The position numbers and the translations under genes are program-made. A stretch of 64,000 nt of DNA from Poriferisodalis sp965231925 (GTDB lineage Bacteria > Actinomycetota > Acidimicrobiia > Acidimicrobiales > Poriferisodalaceae), in the NCBI GenBank assembly GCA_965231925.1, contig OZ246894.1, positions 3,038,001 through 3,102,000 on the forward strand, in the 5' to 3' direction. Every line of letters begins with the position of its first letter. The first letter of the stretch is position 1. A model generated the notes under the pieces. It worked only from the letters and a program-made list of their open reading frames with translations. It searched no databases and was not told the origin of the DNA. Below are positions 19,336-28,151 of the stretch, in pieces.

Positions 19336-20049
19336 GTGGACGACTTGTCGCCCCATGACGAGACCAGCGTCGGTGCGCGCAGCGACCTGCATCTGATCTA
19401 TCCCGATGCTCAACTCGCCGAGCGCAGCGCGGCGGCGGGGGCGTTGCGGCGGCTGGCGCATGCCTTCGTGAGGCATCGCACCGATGCCGAGACGCTCGCG
19501 GAGATCGCCGCGTGGGCCGACGCCACCGCCGAACGGCTCGAAGCCGGCTCAGCAGCAGTGCCGCGCCCGGCCGACTACTTCGCCCGCCGCTACACCGATC
19601 CGAGACCGCCCGACGGCGCTGAGGTCATGGCGTTCAGCGACCGAGCATTCAGCGGCCCCGCCAATCCGACCGCCATGGACGTGGACATGCGCCGCCACGG
19701 CGAAGGCGTCCGTGCCGCGGTGACCTTCGGTGCTGCCTTCGAGAGCGCCCCAGGCCGGGTCCATGGCGGCGCAGTGTGCGCGGTGGTCGACGACGTGCTC
19801 GGCTACCTCATGGTCTGCCTGGGAATCGCCGCCTACACCGCCCGCCTAGAGATCGACTACCGAGGCGGCGTGCCGATCGACGAGCCCGTGACCTATGACG
19901 CCCGCGAGACCAGCCGCGAAGGCCGCAAGTCACAAGTCGAACTCACCGTGCACACTGCGGGCGCGCCGCCCGACGCTCCCCCACTCATCGAGGCAGCGGG
20001 CCTGTTCGTAATAGTCACCGCCGAACAACTCGGGAGCGGCAACGGCTAA
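19336..20049 (+). CDS. PaaI-type hotdog-fold thioesterase
   Basis: 237 residues with GTG start at 19336. The C-terminal half is a hotdog domain: the catalytic-loop segment PGRVHGGAVCAVVDDVLGY (PaaI family motif HGG followed by an acidic residue on the central helix), then RLEIDYRGGVPIDEPVTYDARE. The N-terminal 100 residues are helical and not homologous to the core domain as far as I can tell. It probably hydrolyses an acyl-CoA; substrate unknown. Last gene of a plus-strand run; its 3' side carries the inverted-repeat element. Confidence 0.8.
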   Translation: MDDLSPHDETSVGARSDLHLIYPDAQLAERSAAAGALRRLAHAFVRHRTDAETLAEIAAWADATAERLEAGSAAVPRPADYFARRYTDPRPPDGAEVMAFSDRAFSGPANPTAMDVDMRRHGEGVRAAVTFGAAFESAPGRVHGGAVCAVVDDVLGYLMVCLGIAAYTARLEIDYRGGVPIDEPVTYDARETSREGRKSQVELTVHTAGAPPDAPPLIEAAGLFVIVTAEQLGSGNG

Positions 20050-20063
20050 GCCCAGATGCCAGA

Positions 20064-20215
20064 GCTGGGGAGGCGGCAGGAGACTCTGCGACGTTGCGAC
20101 CGGTTCCCTATCGGATAGACGGCGATGCGCTAATGACGCCGTCCAAGAGATGCGGTGCGGTGCAGATCTCTCGCTGCCGGATCGCGGGAGCAGAGGCTCA
20201 TGCCGCCTCCCCAGC
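20064..20215. mobile_element. MITE-like inverted-repeat element, copy 2 (full length)
   Basis: 152 bases bounded by perfect 15-base inverted repeats (GCTGGGGAGGCGGCA). Relative to copy 1 at 9464 it is inverted, with 32 identical bases at one end and 37 of 38 at the other. The interior holds two further hairpins, GACGGC/GCCGTC and AGAGAT/ATCTCT. No open reading frame or clear target duplication is seen. Like copy 1 it separates two convergent genes. Confidence 0.78.
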
Positions 20216-20231
20216 GGGCGCAAAAGCTAGC

Positions 20232-21635
20232 TCAACCACCAGCCGAACGCAAGACCAGTTGCTCCAAGGGTTCGCCAACGTGCGCCCGGCCAGAAGGCAG
20301 CTCCCCCTCCGCAGCCTCCACATCCCACACCATGACGTCGTTGGCCAGCGTGTACAGCAGGTACCGGCTGTCGGGCGCCCACGCCATGTGCCCAAGATCG
20401 ACGCCGATCTCGGGCGAGTGACGCCCCCAGTCCTCTTCGAGGTCCACGACTACGACGCCTGCCGGAGCTCCGTTGCCGTGCAGGAGCCGCAATGCGATCC
20501 GGTTGCCGTCGGGCGACATCAAACCTTGCTCGCTCCAGCGATCCGGCGACGCCGCAAGCAGCTCCGCTGGCAACTCCACGCGCCGTTCGGTGATCGCGCC
20601 GGTGACGATCGGGTAGTCCTCGCACAGCGTCGCGCAGTTCGCCTCCATCTCAGCCTGGTTGTCGCGTTCGCCGAAGCGGCCTGAGGCTTCCGCGCAGATG
20701 TCGTCGCACCAGTCGTCGCGTCGATCGTCGCCCACGCTGGCGCTGAAGGAGGTGTCGGTGATCTGGCAGCCGTATTCCTCGCACTGCAATTGCACGACAT
20801 GCCCGTCGCCGACGGCGAGCACCCGGCCGGCGCCGAGCTGGAGCGCCTGGTTTCGCCCGTCGAGCGCCATCACGCTGCCCGCCATGGACACCACGACATG
20901 GTCGCCGAGGGCGCCGTGCACGACGGCTTCGTTGGGCATCTGGACTGCGGAGCGGAACACGCCGTCAGGGCCGACCACCCGGGCGAAGAGATGCTCACTG
21001 CCCCGCACCACGGCGACGATTCCCGGCGGGCTGTAGGCGGGCAGCACCTCGGTCACGTCTTCGGCGATCACGACGAGGTTCCCGCTTTGGAGGTCGACTC
21101 GCATGACGTCACGGCCGATGCCGACCACGACGGCGCCGCCGAGCTCGACCAGGGTGTGCGGCAGGCGAGGCAGCGGCACGTACTGCGCCGACCCGCTCAC
21201 CAGGTCGAGCCGGAACAGGAAGCCGCGGACGTTGCCGGTTGGGTCACCGGCAAGCGTGGCAAGGAGCTCGGCGGCGGGGCGTGCGGGCGGCAAGTCGCCG
21301 ATGGGCCCGTCCAGCACCGTCGGCGGTGGCAGCGTCGTGCGTGGCGTTCGTTCGGGCGCGACCGTCGTGGTCGTGGCCGGGGGCTCGGTTGTCGTGGTGG
21401 TTGCCGCAGTCGCTGCGTCGGGCTCGTCGCCGCCGTTGCGCACCCACGCCACGGCCACCGCAGCCAGAGCCAGAGCTGCGATGAGCACCACCATCACCAC
21501 GAGGCGGGGCGGTGCCGACGACGGTTGTCGCTCAATCACCGATTCCTGCACGCCAGCGAAGTCGGCACCGCTCTCGGGCAGGATCTCGAGGCCCTGCGGA
21601 GATTCTCGGCCGTGCGGCGGTTCGGGAATGCTCAC
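20232..21635 (-). CDS. Membrane-anchored beta-propeller-like protein with Cys-rich insert
   Basis: 467 residues: cytoplasmic N-terminus, one membrane helix (about 45-64), a Thr/Pro-rich linker (about 75-110) and an extracytoplasmic domain with repeated beta strands such as VELGGAVVVGIGRDVMRVDLQSG, WSEQGLMSPDGNRIALRLL and GHMAWAPDSRYLLYTLANDVMVWDVE, the look of a WD40/TolB-like propeller. Residues 285-338 form an insert with six Cys in three spaced pairs (CEEYGC, CDDIC, CATLC) and many Asp/Glu residues, suggesting disulfides or metal binding. No known family by eye. Convergent with the thioesterase gene; upstream is the acyl-CoA dehydrogenase. Confidence 0.72.
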   Translation of the reverse strand: MSIPEPPHGRESPQGLEILPESGADFAGVQESVIERQPSSAPPRLVVMVVLIAALALAAVAVAWVRNGGDEPDAATAATTTTTEPPATTTTVAPERTPRTTLPPPTVLDGPIGDLPPARPAAELLATLAGDPTGNVRGFLFRLDLVSGSAQYVPLPRLPHTLVELGGAVVVGIGRDVMRVDLQSGNLVVIAEDVTEVLPAYSPPGIVAVVRGSEHLFARVVGPDGVFRSAVQMPNEAVVHGALGDHVVVSMAGSVMALDGRNQALQLGAGRVLAVGDGHVVQLQCEEYGCQITDTSFSASVGDDRRDDWCDDICAEASGRFGERDNQAEMEANCATLCEDYPIVTGAITERRVELPAELLAASPDRWSEQGLMSPDGNRIALRLLHGNGAPAGVVVVDLEEDWGRHSPEIGVDLGHMAWAPDSRYLLYTLANDVMVWDVEAAEGELPSGRAHVGEPLEQLVLRSAGG

Positions 21636-21701
21636 CGGCTCACATTCTGCGCTGCATATCGGGCCTGCGCTCCCCGATCGCGTCGCCCCGGGTGCAGCGC
21701 A

Positions 21702-22979
21702 CTACCAAGATGTGGCGTTTTGGGGAAGCTCCCGGAAAGGCGTGGCCGGATCGGGGCCGGGTTCCCTGGGGAGCCCCAGCACCCGCTCGCCCAGGATGTT
21801 CCGCTGGATCTCGTCGGTGCCGCCGTAGATGGAAGGTGCCGGCGAGAAGACTGTCATCTCCTGCAGCACGCCATCGGTGGCTGCTTCGTCGCCCCACAGG
21901 GTCATGTCGGCGCCGAGGACGGTGCTCGCCAGCGACCGGGCCCGACGCAGCGCCGCGGTCATGCGCAGCTTCGCCAGGTTGCCTTCGCCACCGGTGCGCT
22001 GAGACTTCTGCCGGCTGCGCATTGCCGACAGTCGCATTACCTCAAGATCGGTATGCAGCGCTGCGAGCTCTTGGCGGACGACCGGGTCGCCGCGACGGCC
22101 GCGGGTGCGAGCCTCTTCGCTGAGCTGGTTGAACGTGCCTGCGCCCACTCCCCCGGCCGCCAGCGCGAGCCGCTTGCCGCGGAATGAGCCAGCTGGCTCG
22201 TCCAGGTGTCCTGCGATTGACCCCGGATGCGCGGCTGCGTAGGCAAGGCCGTGGCTGCCGCCGATGCCTGCTCGCTCGACGACCAGCGTCGTATTGGTGA
22301 CGCGCCAGCCGTCGTTCATCTCGCCGATGACGTTTGCGTGGGGCACCCGGGCGCCGTCGATGAACACCTCGTTGAACAGCGACCGGCCGGTCATTTCACG
22401 CAACGGGCGGACTTCGACGCCGTCTTGGGCCATGTCGAAGGCGAACCAGGTGAGGCCGCGGTGCTTAGGCGACTCGGGATCGGTGCGGGCGACGAGCATG
22501 CCCAGATCTGCGTGGGAGCCTTCCGACGTCCACACCTTCTGACCGGTGACGATCCACTCATCCCCGTCACGGACGGCCTTGGTCTGCAGGCCAGCGAGGT
22601 CGCTGCCGGCGCCGGGCTCGGAGAACAGCTGGCACCACGCGTCGGTGCCGTTCAGAATGGCGGGCACGAAGCGCTCGATCTGGTCGGGTGTGCCGTGCTC
22701 GAGGATCGTCGGCGCCGCCAGCAGCATGCCCAGGCCCGCCGGTGAGCCGATGGCGCCCGCGGCGCGGATGGCCTCGACCAGCATGCGTGTCTCGCCGCGT
22801 CCCCAGCCCCGACCGAACGGCTCGGACAGCGTCGGATTGGACAGTCGCGCTGCGGCGAGGCGGCCCCACCATTCCCGCACGCTGATGCCGGGATCCCAGT
22901 TGTCTGCGAGCCACGCGTCGAGCTCGGACCTGAGCTCATCACCCGAGGTCGCGCTGGCCGATGCCTGCCGCACGCTCAT
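21702..22979 (-). CDS. Acyl-CoA dehydrogenase
   Basis: 425-residue flavoenzyme catalysing alpha,beta-dehydrogenation of an acyl-CoA. Family blocks are WCQLFSEPGAGSDLAG, WIVTGQKVWTSEGSHADLG (FAD loop), GRSLFNEVFIDGARVP and the C-terminal SIYGGTDEIQRNILGERVLGLP. The layout resembles the actinobacterial FadE17/FadE18-type enzymes used on steroids and branched acyl groups, but substrate is not predictable here. ATG 22979 starts MSVRQASAS; no good ribosome binding site is visible. Upstream lies the 30-bp repeat array. Confidence 0.9.
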   Translation of the reverse strand: MSVRQASASATSGDELRSELDAWLADNWDPGISVREWWGRLAAARLSNPTLSEPFGRGWGRGETRMLVEAIRAAGAIGSPAGLGMLLAAPTILEHGTPDQIERFVPAILNGTDAWCQLFSEPGAGSDLAGLQTKAVRDGDEWIVTGQKVWTSEGSHADLGMLVARTDPESPKHRGLTWFAFDMAQDGVEVRPLREMTGRSLFNEVFIDGARVPHANVIGEMNDGWRVTNTTLVVERAGIGGSHGLAYAAAHPGSIAGHLDEPAGSFRGKRLALAAGGVGAGTFNQLSEEARTRGRRGDPVVRQELAALHTDLEVMRLSAMRSRQKSQRTGGEGNLAKLRMTAALRRARSLASTVLGADMTLWGDEAATDGVLQEMTVFSPAPSIYGGTDEIQRNILGERVLGLPREPGPDPATPFRELPQNATSW

Positions 22980-23010
22980 GGCGCCGAACCCTACCGGCGA
23001 CCCCTGCTCA

Positions 23011-23120
23011 GGATTCGTCCGCAAAGCGAAGGCCGTGTCACGCCTCCACCGCGAAGCGAAGGCGGTATCACGCTTCGTCAGCGAAGCGAAGGCCGTGTCA
23101 CGCTTCGTCCGCGAATCGGA
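23011..23120 (-). repeat. 30-bp tandem array carrying iterated in-frame stop codons
   Basis: Three full units (23021-23050, 23051-23080, 23081-23110) with partial units on both sides; pattern GCGAAGCGAAGGC...CACGCTTCGTCC with CGAAGCG/CGCTTCG arms that could form hairpins. Thirty bases equal ten codons, so on the minus strand every unit continues the frame of the preceding gene and ends with TGA. Confidence 0.9.
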
Positions 23121-23664
23121 GGAAGATCGCAGTCGTCGGGGCGAAGAACAGCCGCCATGCGTGCAGGATCCCGCCGTTGGGGCCGCAGATCATCCGCGTC
23201 TGCCCTCCCGCCGGCAGCTCCACGACGATCTTGGGGCTGAAGATCCACAGAAGCTGCAATCTCAGCGTGTAGCTGCCGGGCCGCAGCACGAAGCTCTCGG
23301 TATTGCCGTCGCGGATCAGTCCGACGCGCTGACCTTCGATGAACACTTGATAACTGCGAATGGTGTCTCGGTAGTGATGGATGCGCTCGAGCACCAACTC
23401 GGTGGTCGGGCCGTCGTCGCCATCGGCGGCGTCATCGCCGATCCTGTCGGGATCATCGGGGGAAGACTTGGGGGTATCGGGAATGCCCATCGGCCCACTG
23501 GGTGCTGTGGCGTTGTGGTCGGCCATGCCGCGACGCATCCGATCCCATATCGACGGACGCCGTGATCTCCTGTCGGTTGAACCGACACCGCCAGAGCCGG
23601 CGCCGTCGGCATCGCCATACGGTGCCGAACTGCTGGTCGGCCTGCCGTTGTCCCGCTCAGCCAT
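23098..23664 (-). CDS. Hypothetical protein with C-terminal PEGA/DUF-like beta domain
   Basis: 188 residues from ATG 23664, which overlaps the stop of the HAD gene by eight bases (ATGGCTGA). The first 100 residues are polar and probably disordered, with a basic patch RRSRRPSIWDRMRRG; residues about 110-188 look like an all-beta domain (YQVFIEGQRVGLIRDGNTESFVLRPGSYTLRLQ), like domains that attach a small sugar- or surface-binding module. No catalytic motif. Oddly, the last residues RFADEA and stop are the first of four tandem copies of the gene's own end (see repeat). Confidence 0.7.
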   Translation of the reverse strand: MAERDNGRPTSSSAPYGDADGAGSGGVGSTDRRSRRPSIWDRMRRGMADHNATAPSGPMGIPDTPKSSPDDPDRIGDDAADGDDGPTTELVLERIHHYRDTIRSYQVFIEGQRVGLIRDGNTESFVLRPGSYTLRLQLLWIFSPKIVVELPAGGQTRMICGPNGGILHAWRLFFAPTTAIFLRFADEA

Positions 23665-24574
23665 CGGACCCGCCGCCCGATCGCCCTGTGCGGAACGCAC
23701 CGCCGCCCGTGCCTGTGGGCCATCCTTCGCCTGCAAGCATCGCCTCGAGTACCACTGAAACGCCGTCCTCTTCGTTTGTCGGCGCAATGCAGTCGGCGGC
23801 GCTGCGAACCATCTCCCCCGCGTTCGACATGGCAACGCCCAGACCGGCCCACCGGAGCATGTCGACATCGTTGAGGCCGTCGCCGAAGACCAACACGTCG
23901 CAGCGTTCGATGCCGTATCGCTGGCAAATGATCTCGAGCCCGGTCGACTTGTTCACGCCCGCAGCTGCGATTTCTGCCATATCCAAGCCAGAGGGACGGA
24001 TTTCGGTGCCCAACGGCATGTACGGCGAGAGCTCGTTCACGATGTCGAGGGTGCTCATGCCCGGCACATGAACAAGCCAGGTCAGCACCGGCCCATCGAC
24101 CCCTGCGATGGCGTCGGCGACTCGCGACTCGCTGAGATCGGCAATGAGGTCGGCTGGCATCTGGGGCGCGAAGCGGTGCTCCCACAGGTGCCGGCCGTCG
24201 GCCAGGTCGAGCCCGAAGCTCACATCGGGAAGGAGCTTGCGGGCGATCTCGGCGGCTTCTATGGCCTCGAAGTGCGTCATCGACCGGTCTGCGATCCGCT
24301 CGCCCGCCATGGCATCCATCACGACGGCACCGTTGAGGCACACCGCGTAGGAAAAGGACGGTGCAAGTCGTAGGACCCACTCGGCCTGGGGCCACGGCCG
24401 GCCCGTGGCCAGCGCCGTTACCACTCCGGCTTCGGCAAGGGATCCGAGCGCCGCCGCAGTCCGATCGGAGAGCGCGCCGCGACGGGAGATCAGCGTGCCG
24501 TCGATGTCGAACGCCGCCAGCCGCGGCAAGCCGGCTTGCGGCAGTGCCGAAGGGCTGGGGGGCCGTGCGGTCAT
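23657..24574 (-). CDS. Cof-type HAD phosphatase
   Basis: 305 residues from ATG 24574. HAD motifs are in order: I, AFDIDGTLIS (nucleophile Asp); II, ALATGRP; III, the Lys of GVNKSTGL; IV, VFGDGLNDVDML. A C2-type cap domain lies between motifs II and III, the layout of Cof/YbiV sugar-phosphate or flavin phosphate phosphatases. Substrate cannot be told. The following gene overlaps its end, so they form a two-gene operon. Confidence 0.88.
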   Translation of the reverse strand: MTARPPSPSALPQAGLPRLAAFDIDGTLISRRGALSDRTAAALGSLAEAGVVTALATGRPWPQAEWVLRLAPSFSYAVCLNGAVVMDAMAGERIADRSMTHFEAIEAAEIARKLLPDVSFGLDLADGRHLWEHRFAPQMPADLIADLSESRVADAIAGVDGPVLTWLVHVPGMSTLDIVNELSPYMPLGTEIRPSGLDMAEIAAAGVNKSTGLEIICQRYGIERCDVLVFGDGLNDVDMLRWAGLGVAMSNAGEMVRSAADCIAPTNEEDGVSVVLEAMLAGEGWPTGTGGGAFRTGRSGGGSDG

Positions 24575-24719
24575 GGCCTGCACAGTAGAGGGCCGGTGTG
24601 ACATTCACGCTGTCGCTACCCGAGGGAGTCTGGCGTTTCACCCGCATCGGTGAAGCCCGGAGTCGCTGCGGCTCATTGCGTGATAATCCCGGATACGGGC
24701 CGAGCGGCCTGAGGTGTGG

Positions 24720-26315
24720 TCATGGGCTGCGGGAGGCGGCAGGTGCCCCGTTGGACGGTCCGGTGCCCTTGGGATCGGGTGGTTGCAGGCGGGGTTTGCC
24801 GTCGGGTGGGGTGTGGATCTGGCGGCCGTGTTGGTGGAGGTCGGTGTGGCAGTCGAAGCACAGCGATGCAAGGTTCGGGACTTCGGTGAGGCCGCCGTTT
24901 TCGTAGTAGTCGATGTGGTGGGCTTCGGTGTGCTCTGCGGTGAGAGCGCAGCCGATGCAGCCGCCGTCGCGCATGGCGAGGATGAGCCGTTGCGCGTCGC
25001 TGGCGTTGCGGGTGCGGCCCAGCGCCAGCTCGGACCAGTCTGATGCGAACACTGCGGGCAGAATGTTGGCGTCAACGGCGTGGTCGGCAACCATCTTGGC
25101 CGACAATGGGGTGCCGTCATCGAGACGAGGATCGGCGAGCCGGTCGTTGACGACGTCGTAGTCGGCCACGATCACCAAGCTGGTGTTGCGCCGCCGGATG
25201 TTGGACGTGCCGGCGATGAGGTCGGCGATCGCGTCAGCGGTGAGCTGCGCACGCGTCCCTGCGCCGCCGCCCGCGTGCTCGACAGCGACGCAATCACCGG
25301 CCGCGTCCCTCCCGCCGTTCACGTCGCCGAGACTCTCAACGGTGCCGTTGACGCCGCCGTGGGCGTGCTCGGCTGCGACGCGTTGACCGGTCGCATCTGT
25401 CCCATTGTTCACGTCGCCATGTTCTGCAGCCGTGCCGTCGACGTTCGAGGTGTCGGCGGCGTTCTCGGCCCGGCGTCGCAGCGACCGAATCATGGCTTGC
25501 AGCGCGGTGTTGACCTGCCGGCCGGCGAGGAAGTCGAAGGTGCCGTGGAGATGCCACATGCCATCGTCGCCCAGCTTCATCGACCCCCACCGCTGCGCGC
25601 GCTGGCGTGCGAGCTCGGCGTCGACCGGGCTCAGGTCCTTCGCGGCGGCCTCGGCGTCGAGATCCGCGAACACCTCCAAGCTCTCATAGGCCAGCGGGTG
25701 ACGGGCCACCGTGTCAGAGGGATAAACCCGGCACAACTCGAGAAAGCTCTCCTCGCTGCGACGATGCTTCTTGGGCACCTCGCGGGCGATCACCTTCGCA
25801 TGGGACATGGCGATCTCGCCGGATTGCATCGCATCCAGCGTCGCTGTCATGCCCTCGGCGACGAGGCTCTCGGCCAGACGGGCCTCGCTGCGGGCCTGCG
25901 ACGAGTTCAGACGCGTCTGATCACGCAATACGAACGCCGCGGCTTGTGCTCCGTAGCGCGACGCGAGCTCGCCCACCGCGGCCAGGTAACGGCCCTCGAC
26001 ACGCGCCCGCTCAGCGGCCAACCCCACCACCAGCTCCTCCAGATCGCCGTAACCCAACGACCCCAGCCCCTCACACTCCACCGAGCCGGCCGCCGAACCT
26101 GCCCCACCGACACGATCGGGATCGATGCCGCCGGATCGCGGCATCGACTTCGTAACAGCCGTATCAGCCGCATCGCCGCAGTCGGGACGCGAGCCGTCAA
26201 AGCGCCACACCGCCTCCGGATGCGGCCACCCCAACCCCGACTCCGCACCCTCGAACCCGGTCTCGGCATGCTGCGAGCCGTCACCTTCGAGTCGGTACAG
26301 CAGGTCGGAGAACAT
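24720..26315 (-). CDS. DUF222-HNH endonuclease domain protein
   Basis: 531 residues from ATG 26315: a DUF222 helical domain (LGSLGYGDLEELVVGLAAERARVEGRYLAA onwards), a low-complexity linker with two degenerate copies of a GDVN-GG-AEHAGG-type segment, and a C-terminal HNH nuclease motif reading CIGCALTAEHTEAHHIDYYE ... NLASLCFDCHTDLH, with the His-His pair, the Asn and the last His intact. DUF222-HNH genes are present in many copies in actinobacteria (the REP13E12 type in mycobacteria) and behave as mobile or selfish elements. The start fits a strong promoter leading to a leaderless mRNA (next entry). Confidence 0.86.
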   Translation of the reverse strand: MFSDLLYRLEGDGSQHAETGFEGAESGLGWPHPEAVWRFDGSRPDCGDAADTAVTKSMPRSGGIDPDRVGGAGSAAGSVECEGLGSLGYGDLEELVVGLAAERARVEGRYLAAVGELASRYGAQAAAFVLRDQTRLNSSQARSEARLAESLVAEGMTATLDAMQSGEIAMSHAKVIAREVPKKHRRSEESFLELCRVYPSDTVARHPLAYESLEVFADLDAEAAAKDLSPVDAELARQRAQRWGSMKLGDDGMWHLHGTFDFLAGRQVNTALQAMIRSLRRRAENAADTSNVDGTAAEHGDVNNGTDATGQRVAAEHAHGGVNGTVESLGDVNGGRDAAGDCVAVEHAGGGAGTRAQLTADAIADLIAGTSNIRRRNTSLVIVADYDVVNDRLADPRLDDGTPLSAKMVADHAVDANILPAVFASDWSELALGRTRNASDAQRLILAMRDGGCIGCALTAEHTEAHHIDYYENGGLTEVPNLASLCFDCHTDLHQHGRQIHTPPDGKPRLQPPDPKGTGPSNGAPAASRSP

Positions 26316-26321
26316 GAAGAA

Positions 26322-26350
26322 AGCATACACACGTACGTCTACAATTGCAA
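26322..26350 (-). promoter_or_regulatory. Sigma-70-like promoter for the DUF222-HNH gene (leaderless)
   Basis: Minus strand: TTGCAA (26350-26345), 17-base spacer, TATGCT (26327-26322). The ATG at 26315 begins seven bases after the -10, so the transcript probably starts at or next to the initiation codon and has no ribosome binding site. The short AT-rich tract around it is unusual for the region. Confidence 0.65.
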
Positions 26351-26568
26351 ACATCCGTACGTACCTATTTCGAAGCAATCTCCCCGCATCCTGCGCCGGC
26401 CAACGGGGGAAGCCGCCAACCGAGCACGAAGGCCGAATGCCCCCGAACCGACAGTCAATTCCCGAAGTGAGGATCACGAAACCGCAAGTGCCGACGCCAT
26501 CATCCGTTGGCCCGGTGCGCGGTGGTCCCGGAGGATTCGGCGCCTCGAGCTCGGACCGGACCCTGAGC

Positions 26569-27519
26569 TCAGTCCAGGTACTCGGCCGTTGCGGTTGCAG
26601 TTTGCAGCAGCCGGTCGCTCTCGCCGGCGGTCTCGAAGATGCGTGTTCGGGTTGTCACGAGGTGGCCGGTGCGTGCCAGCACCTCGCCCTCGACCCGGAA
26701 TGGCCCGCCGCGGCCGGGCGCCAGGTAGTGCATGTCGGCGAACACGCAACGAGACGGGCGCCCGCTGTTGTCGCACATCGCCGCCAGGTGCGTGCTCATG
26801 ACCTCGGCCACCACGATCGACGCCCCGCCCTGCAGCGAGCCGAACGAATTGCGGATGCGGTTGTGCATCGGCAGCTCGATGCGGGCCTCGCCGGGCACCG
26901 GGGTGATCCGCAAGTAGTCGTCCAGCGGCGGTCGGGGATCCAGCTCGTCGTCCTCGCGGTAGTCGACCGTGTTCTCCCGGGCCGTGGAATCCACCACCGG
27001 GGTGTCGTCCCGGCGGGGCAGCCGGGCATAGGTACACGTGGAGCGAGCGATTTCGGTTCCGGCTTCGTCGGTCACCGACGTCTCGGTGACAACCTGGTTC
27101 CGGCCGACTCGCAGCGGCGAGCAACGGGCGAGCGCCAGCGAGCCCTCAGCTCGCGCGGCCAGCACCGTCGACAGGTACAGCGTGGCCGACCAGTCGGGCG
27201 TCACCTGCAGCACAGCGTGATGCCCCGCCACCGAATCCACCAGCGTGGCGACCGCACCCAGCCGCAGCCAGCCGCCCTCGGCCAGCGGCCTGTCGGCAAG
27301 ATCGTCGAGGATCGGCATGGTCGCGGTGAGCGTGCCGTCGCCCATCATCTGATGGCTCAGACGCAGGTGCCGCAGGATGTGATTCTGGGGCGGGTAGCGA
27401 GCCGGCCTGTTCGCCGACGGGCTGGCGGGCGCCGGATTGTCCACGGTCTCGCGGTCGCCGCCTGGCCTGTGCGCCTCAGCGCCGCTTGACCGGTCGCTCG
27501 GCGCCGATTCGGCGTTCAT
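26569..27519 (-). CDS. Double-hotdog acyl-CoA thioesterase family protein
   Basis: 316 residues from ATG 27519, overlapping the coaE stop as ATGA. Two tandem hotdog domains: the first around GAVATLVDSVAGHHAVLQ, the second around NSFGSLQGGASIVVAEVMSTHLAA, the latter with the PaaI-like Gln-Gly-Gly and acidic helix position. The first 30 residues are low complexity. It probably hydrolyses or binds acyl-CoA; the coupling to coaE is a plausible functional link to CoA supply but not proof. Confidence 0.82.
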   Translation of the reverse strand: MNAESAPSDRSSGAEAHRPGGDRETVDNPAPASPSANRPARYPPQNHILRHLRLSHQMMGDGTLTATMPILDDLADRPLAEGGWLRLGAVATLVDSVAGHHAVLQVTPDWSATLYLSTVLAARAEGSLALARCSPLRVGRNQVVTETSVTDEAGTEIARSTCTYARLPRRDDTPVVDSTARENTVDYREDDELDPRPPLDDYLRITPVPGEARIELPMHNRIRNSFGSLQGGASIVVAEVMSTHLAAMCDNSGRPSRCVFADMHYLAPGRGGPFRVEGEVLARTGHLVTTRTRIFETAGESDRLLQTATATAEYLD

Positions 27520-28151
27520 GCGGCGCGCTCGTCGGCAAGCCGCCGCAGGGCATCCCACAACTGCGCGGTTGCGTCGGCGAGCTCGTCGGTGCCACCGCCG
27601 TTGTGAATGACGAAGTTGGCCACGTCCCTGCGCTGTTCGTCGGTGGCCTGCGACCCCAAGCGGGCCTTGGCGTCATCGCTCGTCAAGCCCCGCTGGATCA
27701 GCCGCTCCACGCGCACGTCGGGCGGCGCCTCCACCGTCACCACCACTTCATATGGGAACGCGGTGTCGCGGCCGAGTGTGCTTTCCACCAGGACGGCCAT
27801 GTCCAGCACCACGACATCGGTGGCACCGGTGTCTGCGATGGCGCCGACGCGTTCGTCGAGGAGCTCGTTGATCGCAGGATGGCTGATCGCGTTGAGCGCA
27901 GCGAGCTCGTCAGGGTCGTTGAACACGATCGCCGCGAGCGCAGCACGGTCGATGCCGCCATCGGCACCCGCCAGATCGTCGCCGAATCGTTCGAGCACCG
28001 GCGCGACCGCTGCGCCTGCAGGGGCGATGATCTCGCGCCCGAGCGCGTCGACGTCCACGACCGCTGCACCATGGGAAGCCAGCAGCTGCGCGACCGTGCT
28101 CTTGCCGGCGCCGATGCCGCCCGTCAGTCCGACGATCAGCACCCCGATCAC
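27516..28151 (-). CDS. coaE: Dephospho-CoA kinase
   Basis: Final step of coenzyme A synthesis, phosphorylating the 3'-OH of dephospho-CoA. 211 residues. P-loop GLTGGIGAGKSTVAQLL at residues 8-24, VVDVDALGREI, ISHPAINELLDE, VVVLDMAVLVE (Leu/Asp lid) and RLIQRGLTSDDAKARL. The fused C-terminal UPF0157 domain seen in mycobacterial CoaE is absent. GTG 28151 overlaps the preceding stop as GTGA, and its own stop overlaps the next start as ATGA: a tightly coupled three-gene operon. Confidence 0.94.
   Translation of the reverse strand: MIGVLIVGLTGGIGAGKSTVAQLLASHGAAVVDVDALGREIIAPAGAAVAPVLERFGDDLAGADGGIDRAALAAIVFNDPDELAALNAISHPAINELLDERVGAIADTGATDVVVLDMAVLVESTLGRDTAFPYEVVVTVEAPPDVRVERLIQRGLTSDDAKARLGSQATDEQRRDVANFVIHNGGGTDELADATAQLWDALRRLADERAA

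Noticed and set aside
23011..23120. CRISPR-like array of 30-bp repeats
   Set aside because: Units are contiguous with no spacers, and the array is in frame with the preceding gene.
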